Of a DNA stretch of 36,667 nt, positions 8,110 through 16,959 are shown piece by piece. The translations under genes and the position numbers were made by a program. The notes under the pieces were generated by a model, which saw only the letters and a program-made list of their open reading frames with translations, was not told where the DNA came from and made no database searches. Position 1 is the stretch's first letter. Every line of letters begins with the position of its first letter. Origin of the DNA: Methanosarcina sp. (GTDB lineage Archaea; Halobacteriota; Methanosarcinia; Methanosarcinales; Methanosarcinaceae); contig NZ_JAQUVZ010000036.1 of assembly GCF_028693135.1 (NCBI RefSeq), positions 1 through 36,667 on the forward strand. The letters are read 5' to 3'.

Positions 8110-8667
8110 TTATTTTAACAGGTTAAGGCCTGTGTTTTTTGCTTTTTCCATAAGCTCGGAATCGTCATTTACTTCCCCGGGAGCGTGGTATCCAACACCC
8201 ACGAGGGTATCCTTTACTTCCATGCGCATGAAGTTGGAAATCTGCCCTTTGAACTCCTCATAGACCCCTTTGAAAGCTGCCGGGTCAGGCATTCCCTGAG
8301 TTCCTATAATCACAGCCTTTTTTCCGGCAGGGAGGCGGGGGGAGAAGTCAGCGTTTATAAGGGAATAGCAGCGGTCAAGGAAGAGTCGCATCTGACCTGT
8401 AAACTGGCCAAAGTAAATCGGAGAGCCAAATACAACGCCATCAGCTGCTGCAAGCTCATCAAATAATTCCATAAGGTCGTCTTCAAGCTTGCACTTATCA
8501 TGGCTCTTGCAGTAGTTGCAGCCCTGGCAGCCTTTGTAGTCCATCTCATTGAGGAAGAAGTTTCGGGTCTCTGCACCTGCTTCTGCTGCGCCTTCGAGGA
8601 CCTGCTGGACAAGGACATTTGTATTTCCATTCTTTCGGGGACTTCCAACTATACCTATAACTTTCAT
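8110..8667 (-). CDS. Isf-like flavoprotein, divergent from HxlR regulator
   Basis: 185 aa flavodoxin-fold protein, related to the gene at 6423-6998. The FMN loop GSPRKNGNT is at 8-16. Cysteines C47, C50, C53 and C59 give CX2CX2CX5C, within the Isf range for a compact 4Fe-4S cluster. GSPIYFGQFTGQMRLFLDR is the second flavin-side motif. The ribosome binding site AGGTGTC lies just before the ATG at 8667. It is transcribed divergently from the HxlR gene across a 168-base control region, so it is the most likely direct target of that regulator. Its electron donor and substrate are unknown. Confidence 0.82.
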   Translation of the reverse strand: MKVIGIVGSPRKNGNTNVLVQQVLEGAAEAGAETRNFFLNEMDYKGCQGCNYCKSHDKCKLEDDLMELFDELAAADGVVFGSPIYFGQFTGQMRLFLDRCYSLINADFSPRLPAGKKAVIIGTQGMPDPAAFKGVYEEFKGQISNFMRMEVKDTLVGVGYHAPGEVNDDSELMEKAKNTGLNLLK

Positions 8668-8835
8668 TTTGACACCTTTTATCTCTTTTATCTGTTAATT
8701 TGAGCCTCTTTTTACAAAATAGAGTCTCTTCTGTCAGTAACGTGCATTTGCTGATATTTAATCTACAGCAACTATACTTATATACCATACATGCAATCCG
8801 GATACTTAGTAACAAAAAGGATAGTATGAAAGCTT
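8668..8835. promoter_or_regulatory. Divergent control region between Isf-like gene and hxlR-type regulator
   Basis: A TATA-like CTTATATA at 8777-8784 serves the plus-strand regulator. A minus-strand TTAAATAT at about 8755-8762 could serve the flavoprotein. Candidate operators are the inverted repeat ttgctg-N12-cagcaa at 8748-8771, which covers the minus TATA, and the short palindrome TACTTAGTA at 8803-8811. Bacterial HxlR boxes are similar short dyads, but which one is used here is inference. Confidence 0.45.
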
Positions 8836-9219
8836 ATGGTAAATGAGGCAAAAAATAATAAACACTATCATTGCCCTGTTGAAGCAACTCTGGACGTAAT
8901 AGGCGGTAAATGGAAACCCCTCATCCTCTGGCAATTGCGAGCAGAGAAACTGCGGTTTTCAGGGCTTCAGCAAAGCATGCAGGGGATTTCTCCTAAAATG
9001 CTCACAAAACAGCTCAGGGAACTCGAAGCAGATGGGCTTGTCCTCAGGGAGGCTTATCCTGAAATCCCGCCCAGGGTTGAATACTCCCTGACTGAATTTG
9101 GAAAAACCGTGCTTCCGGTTTTGGACGCGCTCTGTGAATGGGGAAATGGTTACCTCGGCAGGGAGTGCGTTCTTGATAAAAATAAGGACGTAAAAACCGC
9201 AGACAGTATTTCGCAGTAA
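8836..9219 (+). CDS. HxlR-family winged-helix transcriptional regulator
   Basis: 127 aa. The family hallmarks are CPVEATLDVIGGKWKPLILWQL at the N-terminus (opening Cys13, GGKW), then LRFSGLQQSMQGISPKMLTKQLRELEADGL and the PRVEYSLTEFG wing. Cys13 is at the position of the redox-sensing cysteine of bacterial YodB/HypR-type members (Cys6 in YodB, Cys14 in HypR). Two further cysteines are C100 and C111. It probably acts as a dimer repressing or activating genes in response to thiol-reactive compounds. It is divergent from an Isf-like gene and close to a nitroreductase, an ABM protein, an NQO-type flavoprotein and a MATE pump, its likely regulon. The ATG at 8836 has only a weak upstream Shine-Dalgarno. 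Confidence 0.9.
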   Translation: MVNEAKNNKHYHCPVEATLDVIGGKWKPLILWQLRAEKLRFSGLQQSMQGISPKMLTKQLRELEADGLVLREAYPEIPPRVEYSLTEFGKTVLPVLDALCEWGNGYLGRECVLDKNKDVKTADSISQ

Positions 9220-9236
9220 CTGTTCTTTCAGTAGCA

Positions 9237-9290
9237 GTCAATTCCCTGAAATAGGTCAATTCCCTAAAGCAGGTAAATTCCCTTCAACCG
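9237..9290. repeat. 18-bp imperfect tandem repeat, 3 copies, across the MATE gene 3' end
   Basis: Three adjacent 18-base units beginning gtcaattccct (9237-9254, 9255-9272, and a more diverged 9273-9290), with a partial fourth (ggtcaatta) at 9290-9298. The array includes the last codons and the TGA stop (9256-9258) of the MATE gene. It lies between the convergent HxlR and MATE genes. Confidence 0.8.
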
Positions 9291-10659
9291 GGTCAATTAT
9301 CACATTTTCTCCTTTTTCAGCAAGCAGTTTGAATTCCCGGATTACCATGAACAGGGTTACTGCAAAAGCCAGGGTGTCTGCAAGCGGGAAGGCTGCCCAG
9401 ACCCCGAAGAGCTCCAGATACTTCGGGAGTATAAGCACCAGCGGGATCAGGAAAAGCACCTGCCTGCACATGGATAGGAACAGGGAAGGTCTTGCTTTGC
9501 CGAGCGCCTGGTAAAGAGCTCCTCCAACAACCTGAAAACCCACAAGGGGAGTTGCCAGCACCACAATTCTTACGGCGTATTTTCCTTCAACTATCAGCTG
9601 GTGGTCTCCGCTGAAAATCCCAAAAAGCTGCTCCGGAAACAGGTAGAGTAACAGAAAACCTGCAATGGACATGCCTGTGGTGATAATGATGGCAAGCTTT
9701 ACCGATTCCCTTACACGCTCATAGTTTTTTGCTCCGTAATTGAAGCCTACAATCGGCTGAAGGCCCTGGATAATTCCGAACATGGGCATGAAGGTAAACA
9801 TCAGGAGCCTGTTAATTATCCCGAAAACAGCAATTGCTATGTCTCCTCCGTAGAAGGCAAGGAGGTTGTTCAGGATTATTACCATGAAGCTGCTTGACAC
9901 GTTTCGCGCAAAAGGGGACACCCCTATTTCCAGGACTTCTTTTATAATTTTGCTGTCCGGCCTAAGGTCAGCAGGGTGAAAATTGAGTGTGCTTTTCCCG
10001 CTCAGGAAGTAGTGGGCAATGTAAAGCACTCCTATTGCCTGAGACAGAACCGTTGCAATGGCTGCTCCCTTAATCCCCATTCCAAAGCCAAAAATAAAGA
10101 TGGGGTCAAGTATTATATTGAGGCCCCCGGACATCATCATGGAGTTCATGGCAACCTTTGCATTCCCTTCGGCACGGGCAACAGCATTTGTCACCATTGC
10201 AAGTGAAAACAGGACAGTACCGGAAAGGATTACTCCCAGGTATTCAAGGGCATAAGGGAGAATAGTGTCAGTCGCCCCGAACGTTTTCAGGAGTGGTACG
10301 ATATAGAGAAGCCCTGCCCCTGTTATCAGTAAGCTTGAAAACAGGGAAAGGAAGATCAGGTTTGCAAAAATTTTGTCGGCTTTTTTCTGCTCTCTTTCCC
10401 CAAGGCGGCGAGATATGATGGATGCGCCCCCGATGCCGATAGCAAGGCTTACAGCCATTCCGATCATCTGGATCGGGAATGCAACTGCAATTCCTCCGAT
10501 TGCCTGGATGCTCTCGGCTCCATAGGCCCTGCCGACGAATACCGTGTCCACAAGGTTATAGAAAGCCTGTACAAGCATTCCTATAGTTGCGGGTAATGAC
10601 AGTTTAAAAAGAAGTTTTCCTATTTTTTCGTCTGCCAGCATCCGGCTTCTTTCATCCAT
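9256..10659 (-). CDS. MATE-family multidrug/Na+ or H+ antiporter
   Basis: 467 aa polytopic membrane protein with about 12 hydrophobic helices in two halves. The N-terminal half has LPATIGMLVQAFYNLVDTVFVG, the classic MATE start, and GIGGASIISRRLGE. The second half has GIIQGLQPIVGFNYGAKNYER, the repeated motif. MATE proteins export cationic drugs, flavin-type metabolites or toxic organic compounds in exchange for Na+ or H+. The ATG at 10659 is preceded by GAGGAAT at good spacing. It is convergent with the HxlR gene, and may be part of the same detoxification island. Its last codons lie in an 18-bp repeat array. The substrate is unknown. Confidence 0.9.
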   Translation of the reverse strand: MDERSRMLADEKIGKLLFKLSLPATIGMLVQAFYNLVDTVFVGRAYGAESIQAIGGIAVAFPIQMIGMAVSLAIGIGGASIISRRLGEREQKKADKIFANLIFLSLFSSLLITGAGLLYIVPLLKTFGATDTILPYALEYLGVILSGTVLFSLAMVTNAVARAEGNAKVAMNSMMMSGGLNIILDPIFIFGFGMGIKGAAIATVLSQAIGVLYIAHYFLSGKSTLNFHPADLRPDSKIIKEVLEIGVSPFARNVSSSFMVIILNNLLAFYGGDIAIAVFGIINRLLMFTFMPMFGIIQGLQPIVGFNYGAKNYERVRESVKLAIIITTGMSIAGFLLLYLFPEQLFGIFSGDHQLIVEGKYAVRIVVLATPLVGFQVVGGALYQALGKARPSLFLSMCRQVLFLIPLVLILPKYLELFGVWAAFPLADTLAFAVTLFMVIREFKLLAEKGENVIIDPVEGNLPALGN

Positions 10660-11185
10660 TTTTTAATTCCTCAGAACTGTTCCCACATTTTATTTCTAAT
10701 TGTTTTTATATTAGAGTATGAAACTTACAAGAACAGTTAATTGAATATAGTCTTATCGATGTTATGGTTTTATGAAATCGGAAGATAAGGCCGGAAAACT
10801 TTATGTGGCTATCTTCCGTCTGCCTTTCGTCTGCCTTTCGTCTGCCTTCGGATAACTGGTCAAGCAATTATACACCACTCAACAAGTAAAAATAAATCCT
10901 CTCCCTCTGTGTTGGTATAGTACCAGGGATCGGTTTTTATCTGGCTTATTCGGTAGACAGTATAAACGATTTAATGATTCTCAGAATAACAGTTCTCCGA
11001 AAACAGCCCTCAAAAATAACTCTCAAAACGGGTTCCAAAATATTTATTTACTGTTGTTGGAGATAGTTATTTACGGTTCTTAAAGATGGTTAATGACAGT
11101 TCTCAGAAAGATATTAAGAGAAACTATATGTTCCTAAAAGAAACTGTATGTTCCCCTATTCTAAATAAATTAATAAAGTCTCAAT
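10660..11185. other. Intergenic region upstream of MATE and XPD genes
   Basis: No gene seen. It holds a minus-strand TATA-like TAATATAAAAAC near 10700-10716 for the MATE gene, an 11-bp repeat at 10817-10849, and a palindrome TGGTA-TAG-TACCA at 10913-10925. There is also a 16-base direct repeat (agaaact[a/g]tatgttcc) at 11119-11134 and 11139-11154, and a plus-strand TATA-like CTAAATAAATT at 11161-11171. Confidence 0.5.
10817..10849. repeat. 11-bp tandem repeat, 3 copies
   Basis: Three copies of cgtctgccttt (the last ends in c) in non-coding DNA between the divergent MATE and helicase genes. Confidence 0.85.
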
Positions 11186-13573
11186 ATGAATAAATTCCGA
11201 TGGACTGTTCAGGGTTCAGGAAACCGGAGAGGTATCAGGGTTAAGCGTATGATGCAAAAGAACGGATACATGCGATATTTTACAAAAAAAAGTTGCTATC
11301 CAAACCAGGCAGAAGCCATGGAGAAGATTCATTCGGCTCTCCTGCAGGAAAAAATCGTGCTTTTTGAAGGGGCGTGCGGGACAGGCAAGACCCTGAGTTC
11401 CCTTGCTCCTGCTCTTCATGTGGGGAAGAAACTCAACAAGGTCGTAATCATAGTCACAAATGTCCACCAGCAGATGGTCCAGTTCATCCATGAGACCAGG
11501 GATATCAACAGGGACAACAGTATAAAAACAATTGTTTTCAAGGGCAAGACATCCATGTGTCCAGAGAATCTCGACTATGAGGAGTGCAAGCTAAAAGGGG
11601 AAAACACCTACGACCTCCTTGAGTTTGAGAGGGAGGTCTCTTCAAAGGAAAAAGAACTCAAAGATGCCTCGGAAAAACACAAGCGGACAAAAGACCCTGC
11701 CCTCTACGCCCTCAGGAATGAGCTTGAAAAAGAAATCGAGGAAGCCCGAAAAAAGGCTCAGTCCTTGAGAAACCACTCCTGTTCAAAGCTTTATGAAGTC
11801 CTCAAATTTGAAGGAAATGATTTTTCGTCCTGGCTTTTTTCGGATGTAAGAAGCCCCGAAGATGTTATGGAATATGCGGAAGACCGGGGCATGTGCGGAT
11901 ATGAGCTGCTTAAAAAGGAACTCAAAAACACAGAACTTCTGATCTGCAATTTCCATCATGTGCTCAGTGCTGACATCTACATGACTCTCCTTAAATGGCT
12001 TGAGCGAGACCCTGAAGACATCATTCTTATCTTTGACGAAGCTCACAACATTGAGGCTTCAGCCCGTTCCCATTCTTCCGTAATGCTTTCCGAAATCTCC
12101 ATTGAAAAAGCTCTTTCTGAGGTCGGGGAGATTCCTGAGTCTGACAATTCTCCTACATTCGGGGGAGGCTTCGGATCAGGTCTCGGGATTCCTCTTGACG
12201 AGGACTATGCCTCCCGAATCTATGCAAAAAGGCTTTTTTCCTGTTTACTGACCTCTATAAGGGATACTTATGACTCAAAGTTGAAGTTCGGGGAGAGGAA
12301 CAGGCTTGGAAAACATTGGCAGGACATTCAGATTAGCGACCCTTATGAGCGCCTTGATGTCCTGAAAGTTCGTTTTTTGCGGGATACAAAGAAAGAAGGG
12401 TTTGCAGACGAAGAACAGGTACTTACCCGGCTGCGGGAAATCGGGGAGTTCGGAGGCAGGCTGGAAGAGATCTATGCTGAAAACTACAAAAAAGGGCTTC
12501 TTTCCGTTCCCAAACGTTCCCAGATCCGTTATGTTGCGGATTTTCTTTCTTCTTATCTTGTGCTTTCGAATCGGCAGAACTATTATCCGATCCTGAACAT
12601 GCGCAGAGACTTTAAAAGCGACAGGGTAATCGGCAGGCTTGAACTTTTCACCTGTATTCCCAAGAATGTGACCCAGCCTTTGCTTGATTCCGTTTATTCG
12701 GCAGTGCTGATGTCAGCTACCCTTCGGCCTTTCGAGATGACCAAATCCACACTGGGCATTACCCGGGAAGTGGAAGAAATCACCTATGGGACTACTTTTC
12801 CACAGGAACGAAGGCTTACTCTTGCGGTTTCAGTCCCTCCCCTCTTTGCAAAAAACAGGGACAGCCCGGAAACTCTGGAAAGTTTGAAAGAAGCGCTTCT
12901 AGCTGCCACTGCTGCATCGCCAGGGAATGTGGTCGTTTATTTCCAGAGCTATGCGGAAGCCCTCCGCTATAAAAAACTCCTTGAGCCCGAACTTTCAATC
13001 CCCATTTTCCTTGATGAGATAGGGGTCTCGGCCCAGGAGGTCAGGCAGGAGTTTTTCAAAATAGGGGAGCAGGGAGGAAAAGCTTTGCTCATAACCTATC
13101 TCTGGGGAACATTAAGTGAAGGCGTTGATTTCAGAGACTCCCGCGGCAGGACCGTGATCATCGTAGGTGTGGGATATCCGGCTCTGAATGACAGGATAAA
13201 AGCGGTAGAGTCGGCATATGATACGGTTTTCAACTGTGGGGACGGCTGGGAGTTTGCAGTCCAGGTGCCAACTACCCGGAAGGTAAGGCAGGCAATGGGA
13301 AGAGTTGTCCGCTCTCCGGAAGACTTCGGGGTAAGGATCCTCCTTGATGCCCGCTACCAGGGTTCCCAGATGCGCAAGCTGGGTAAATTTTCGGTATTCG
13401 GGTACTTCCCTCCCGAAGAGAGTAGAGAGTTTCTCGATGTAGCTCCAAGGGATGTGGGAAGCCTGGTAAAAGAGTTTTTTGCAAATGTAGTGCCCTATTC
13501 CCCTGAAAAAAAGGAGCCGGAATCTCCGGCTTCAAGGCGGCTGGATTTCGGGAGCCTTGCAGAAAAGCTCTGA
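11186..13573 (+). CDS. XPD/Rad3-type (DinG-like) superfamily 2 DNA helicase
   Basis: 795 aa from the first ATG. Q-like motif YPNQAEAM lies near 38-45, Walker A GACGTGKT at 62-69, DEAH box at 284-287 and motif VI QAMGRVVRS near 703. Cysteines C125, C134, C199 and C237 lie between motifs Ia and II, where XPD has its 4Fe-4S cluster. Between C134 and C199 is a Lys/Glu-rich, coiled-coil-like insertion (about 145-195), which helps explain why it is longer than typical archaeal XPD (about 550-650 aa). It is a 5'-3' DNA helicase by family, likely in repair. The start is uncertain: a TATA-like box at 11161-11171 would place transcription start near 11186, favouring ATG at 11249, 11252 or 11270. Confidence 0.88.
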   Translation: MNKFRWTVQGSGNRRGIRVKRMMQKNGYMRYFTKKSCYPNQAEAMEKIHSALLQEKIVLFEGACGTGKTLSSLAPALHVGKKLNKVVIIVTNVHQQMVQFIHETRDINRDNSIKTIVFKGKTSMCPENLDYEECKLKGENTYDLLEFEREVSSKEKELKDASEKHKRTKDPALYALRNELEKEIEEARKKAQSLRNHSCSKLYEVLKFEGNDFSSWLFSDVRSPEDVMEYAEDRGMCGYELLKKELKNTELLICNFHHVLSADIYMTLLKWLERDPEDIILIFDEAHNIEASARSHSSVMLSEISIEKALSEVGEIPESDNSPTFGGGFGSGLGIPLDEDYASRIYAKRLFSCLLTSIRDTYDSKLKFGERNRLGKHWQDIQISDPYERLDVLKVRFLRDTKKEGFADEEQVLTRLREIGEFGGRLEEIYAENYKKGLLSVPKRSQIRYVADFLSSYLVLSNRQNYYPILNMRRDFKSDRVIGRLELFTCIPKNVTQPLLDSVYSAVLMSATLRPFEMTKSTLGITREVEEITYGTTFPQERRLTLAVSVPPLFAKNRDSPETLESLKEALLAATAASPGNVVVYFQSYAEALRYKKLLEPELSIPIFLDEIGVSAQEVRQEFFKIGEQGGKALLITYLWGTLSEGVDFRDSRGRTVIIVGVGYPALNDRIKAVESAYDTVFNCGDGWEFAVQVPTTRKVRQAMGRVVRSPEDFGVRILLDARYQGSQMRKLGKFSVFGYFPPEESREFLDVAPRDVGSLVKEFFANVVPYSPEKKEPESPASRRLDFGSLAEKL

Positions 13574-13623
13574 AAAGGAAATAGCTCCCTTACCCCTGCC
13601 CAGTTCTTCAAATATGGTTTTTT

Positions 13624-16341
13624 TCAGGCCTTTGCCACCACTATATAATTGTTTTTTGTTGTCGTAGTGCTGCCTGCTGAATTGGTTACTGTCAGCTTTA
13701 TCGTGTAACTGCCTGCTGCTGAATATGTATGCTTTGGATTCTGGATTGTTGAAGTAGTTCCGTCTCCGAAACTCCAGTTCCATGCAGTAGGCGAACCTGT
13801 AGAACTGTCCTTAAAGTACACATTCAGGGGTGCAGTTCCTGACCTCGGAGAGCCCCAGCAGTTTATAACTGGTTTTTGTGCAGTTGTCTCTGCAGTTATT
13901 GCAGTTATATAACTGGATTTTGTCACCGTATTGCTGCCTGCAGCATTGCTTACCGTAAGTGTTACCGTATAGCTCCCTGCAGCCGAATATGTATGTGTTG
14001 GGCTCTTCTGAGTTGAACTGGTTCCGTCTCCGAAATTCCAGCTCCATGCTGTTGGAGTTCCTGTACTGGTGTCAGTAAAGGTTACATCCAGAGGTGAATT
14101 TCCGGAAGTAGGAGATGCCGAAAACGCAGCAACAGGAGTTTGTGCAGCTGTTCCTGTAACTGTCATGTAATTGTACTTTGATAGCACAGTACTGCCGGCT
14201 GCATTGCTTGCTGTCAGCTTTATCACGTAATTTCCTGCTGCTGAATATATATGCGTTGGATTCTGTTCTGTTGAAGATGCTCCGTCTCCGAAATCCCAGT
14301 TCCATGCTGTGGGTGCTCCTGTAGTAATGTCCTTAAAGGTCACACTCAGCGGCGCATTTCCTGATCTCGGGGTGCCCCAGAAGTTTACGACTGGCTTTTG
14401 TGCAGTTGTCCCTGCAGTTATATAACCGGACTTTGTTGCCGTATTGCTGCCTGCAGCATTAGTTGCTGTAAGCGTTACTGTGTAGGTTCCTGCTGTTGAA
14501 TATGTGTGTTTTGGGTTCTGGATTGCTGAATTAGCCCCATCTCCGAAATTCCAGCTCCATGCTGTTGGAGTTCCTGTACTGGTGTCAGTAAAGGTTACAT
14601 CCATAGGTGAATTCCCGGAAGTGGGGGATGCCGAAAACGCAGCAACCGGCGTTTGTGCCGCCGCCGCTCCTACACTTATGTAATTTGTCTTTGTTGCTGT
14701 ATTGCTGCCTGCGGCATTAGTTGCTGTAAGCGTTACTGTGTAGGTTCCTGCTGTTGAATACGTGTGTACAGGGTTCTGGATTGCTGAATTAGTCCCATCT
14801 CCGAAATTCCAGCTCCATGCTGTTGGAGTTCCTGTACTGGTGTCAGTAAAGGTTACATCCATAGGTGAATTTCCAGAAGTAGGGGATGCCGAAAACGCAG
14901 CAACTGGCGTTTGTGCAGCTGTTCCTGTCACTGTTAAGTAATAGTACTTTGTTAGCGTATTGCTGCCTGCAGCATTGGTTGCTGTCAACTTTATCGTGTA
15001 GCGTCCTGCGGATGAATATATATGCGTTGGATTCTGGTCTGTTGAATATGTTCCGTCTCCGAAATCCCAGTTCCAGGTAGTAGGCACTCCTGTAGTAATG
15101 TCTTTAAAAGCCACATTCAGGGGCGCATCTCCTGATCTTGGGGTGCCCCAGAAGTTTACGACCGGTTTTTGCGGGGTTGTTACAATTATATAGTTTTCTT
15201 TTGTTTTTGTGTCGGTTCCAGCCGCATTGCTTGCTGTAAGTGTTACTGTGTAACTTCCGGCTGCTGAATAGGTATGCACTGGATTTTTCTGGTTTGAAGA
15301 TGTCCCATCTCCAAAACTCCAGTTCCACGCAGTGGATGTTCCTGTGCTTGTATCAGTAAATAAAACATCCAGAGGCATGTCTCCTGAGGTCACATTGCTG
15401 TTGAAATCCGCATCAGGGGCTGCCGGGTTGGATGGGTTTACAAGAGGAAGGTAATCTGAGTATATGCTGTCTGGTATATTGTATTTGGAGTCGGAAATTC
15501 CATCTCCATCCTTGTCCACTGCGGTATCGGAAAAGCCTGTGCCACCAGGTTTTCCCCAGAAGTTCCCGCCAATATAGGTCCCATGAATTATGTTTTTGCC
15601 GGCGGTTTTTGTAGTATTATAGGCATTTCCGGATCCGCTTTTAATGGTCATAGCGGTGTTATTGAAATAGTTGTTATAAACGAGGTTTCTGTCACTCAGG
15701 CCGCAAACATAGAGCCCTAAAACACTGTTCGAAGTCACGGTGTTGCCTGAAAGCGTATTATCATCAGAGGAGCCAATATGGATGCCACGGGCGTCGTTAG
15801 AAGCCGTATTTCCGGAAATGGTATTTTTGCTGGAGCTCCCAAGCACAATTCCATAATAGCCGTTATTCGTAATTGTGTTTTTCGAGACGGTGCACCCTTT
15901 GGAACTTACAAGATAAATTCCACGCCCGTTGCTCATGAGCTTGTTGTTCTCAATTATACAATTATTGCATCCGGACAGATAAATTCCTGAATAGCTGGAC
16001 CCACTTGCTCCAATAGCTTTAATCCCGCTAATTTTTACATCATTCGCCTGTACGGAAAGTACATTGACTGTTGAGCTTTTAGCTTTAATTATTGTATTAT
16101 CAGGTTTTCCTGACTCCGACCTGATAGTGAGGCTATCTTTAGATATTATGATATTTTCGGTATAGGTCCCGGGTTTTATGGTTATTACATCACCTGATAT
16201 TGCATTGTTTACGGCAGTTTGTACTGAATCTCCTGGCTGGACAATTATCTCAGCCGCTGCTCCAATACCTGCAACTAATAGCAAAATGAGAAAAGCAATT
16301 AGTAAAACGATTCCTTTATTTCGAATTTCAAATTCCTCCAT
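13624..16341 (-). CDS. Secreted beta-helix (NosD-like) protein with seven PKD domains
   Basis: 905 aa. The N-terminus has a signal peptide (hydrophobic core IVLLIAFLILLLVAGIGA, about 11-30). Residues about 32-300 form a right-handed parallel beta-helix of NosD/PbH1 repeats (NNCIIENN, GCTVSKNTI and similar) closed by a DKDGDGISDSKY calcium-site-like motif. From about 310, seven PKD domains of about 85 aa follow, each with the WxWxFGDG motif. Two alternate types open VVNFWGTPRSG or VAAFSASPTSG. PKD domains are beta-sandwich adhesion or spacer modules. Unlike its two neighbours, it has no PGF-CTERM anchor and ends soon after the last PKD, so it may be released or held non-covalently. The assigned ATG lacks a good upstream Shine-Dalgarno. 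It is first in a row of three paralogues. Confidence 0.85.
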   Translation of the reverse strand: MEEFEIRNKGIVLLIAFLILLLVAGIGAAAEIIVQPGDSVQTAVNNAISGDVITIKPGTYTENIIISKDSLTIRSESGKPDNTIIKAKSSTVNVLSVQANDVKISGIKAIGASGSSYSGIYLSGCNNCIIENNKLMSNGRGIYLVSSKGCTVSKNTITNNGYYGIVLGSSSKNTISGNTASNDARGIHIGSSDDNTLSGNTVTSNSVLGLYVCGLSDRNLVYNNYFNNTAMTIKSGSGNAYNTTKTAGKNIIHGTYIGGNFWGKPGGTGFSDTAVDKDGDGISDSKYNIPDSIYSDYLPLVNPSNPAAPDADFNSNVTSGDMPLDVLFTDTSTGTSTAWNWSFGDGTSSNQKNPVHTYSAAGSYTVTLTASNAAGTDTKTKENYIIVTTPQKPVVNFWGTPRSGDAPLNVAFKDITTGVPTTWNWDFGDGTYSTDQNPTHIYSSAGRYTIKLTATNAAGSNTLTKYYYLTVTGTAAQTPVAAFSASPTSGNSPMDVTFTDTSTGTPTAWSWNFGDGTNSAIQNPVHTYSTAGTYTVTLTATNAAGSNTATKTNYISVGAAAAQTPVAAFSASPTSGNSPMDVTFTDTSTGTPTAWSWNFGDGANSAIQNPKHTYSTAGTYTVTLTATNAAGSNTATKSGYITAGTTAQKPVVNFWGTPRSGNAPLSVTFKDITTGAPTAWNWDFGDGASSTEQNPTHIYSAAGNYVIKLTASNAAGSTVLSKYNYMTVTGTAAQTPVAAFSASPTSGNSPLDVTFTDTSTGTPTAWSWNFGDGTSSTQKSPTHTYSAAGSYTVTLTVSNAAGSNTVTKSSYITAITAETTAQKPVINCWGSPRSGTAPLNVYFKDSSTGSPTAWNWSFGDGTTSTIQNPKHTYSAAGSYTIKLTVTNSAGSTTTTKNNYIVVAKA
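13880..14905. repeat. Near-identical PKD-encoding DNA repeats
   Basis: A block of about 106 bp starting ctccgaaattccagctcc and ending gcagcaac occurs three times almost unchanged (about 14027-14134, 14541-14646, 14797-14904), inside PKD repeats 6, 4 and 3. PKD repeats 3 and 4 are nearly identical throughout. The low divergence suggests recent duplication or gene conversion between domains. Confidence 0.85.
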
Positions 16342-16540
16342 CCATTCAAGAAAGTTAGGGGTGACAGCTGTATCAGGGGTGAAAATTGTATTATTAGTAA
16401 TTCATGAAAACATATACTCAATGTCCAATGAATGTCCAATAAATGTACAAATGTAAAGCTCTGCGTTTGAGCTGAATTTATCTCTACTCCAGAGTAAAAT
16501 CCCTGCGTCAATCACTTTAACTACGCGGGAATGTATATAA

Positions 16541-16580
16541 ACCAATATAAATATATTGATTTAAATTAGTCCTTTTATAA
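16541..16580 (-). promoter_or_regulatory. Conserved promoter block upstream of surface-protein gene 1
   Basis: About 32 of 40 bases match the block at 19571-19610 upstream of gene 2. Read on minus, the core is ATCAATATATTTATAT, a TATA-type element, about 200 bases before the start codon. This implies a long 5' leader of roughly 150 bases or more in both genes. Confidence 0.5.
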
Positions 16581-16795
16581 AACTAAAAAACAGCATCCAG
16601 ATCAGTAAAGTAATCCTTTGGTTGTAAGGCAATAATTAGTTTTTTAACTTCGTTAAACAGTTCCCCATATTATATTCATATTTTTTTTATTAACAATCTG
16701 CCAGTCTCTTATGGAGTAAAGAATTCATATGGATTCAGAAATCAAGGAAAAAAGCTGAGAAAATTGGATCTTTAAAAATGGGATATGTAGTCTAC

Positions 16796-16875
16796 GGGCT
16801 GTGTAGAAAAATAGGTCTGTAGAAAATGGGCTGTGTAGAAAAATAGGTCTGTAGAAAATGGGCTGTGTAGAAAAT
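16796..16875. repeat. 32-bp tandem repeat, 2.5 copies
   Basis: Two perfect 32-base units (16796-16827, 16828-16859) starting gggctgtgtagaaaaatagg, and half of a third (16860-16875). Non-coding, in the 3' region of surface-protein gene 2. Confidence 0.95.
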
Positions 16876-16877
16876 GG

Positions 16878-16900
16878 GATGAAGGGATAAACCCTTCATC
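16878..16900 (-). terminator. Hairpin downstream of surface-protein gene 2
   Basis: A perfect 9-bp stem, GATGAAGGG-ATAAA-CCCTTCATC, starts about 60 bases after the TAA of the gene at 16960-19395. A weaker homologous hairpin (19727-19742) with the same CCTTCATCAATC flank follows the third paralogue. This suggests a conserved transcript end or mRNA 3' structure. Confidence 0.5.
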
Positions 16901-16959
16901 AATCGCTTTTCTGCACCAAAACCGATTCCTGGCTTTGATTTCCTTTCTTTTGTATTCTT

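Larger units (their letters stand above)
16342..16959. other. Intergenic region between first and second surface-protein genes
   Basis: No gene. It holds the upstream region of the 13624-16341 gene, including an 11-bp triplicate at 16420-16452 (aatgtccaatg-like) and the conserved promoter block at 16541-16580. It also holds the 3' region of the next gene, with the 32-bp repeat at 16796-16875 and the hairpin at 16878-16900. Confidence 0.6.
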
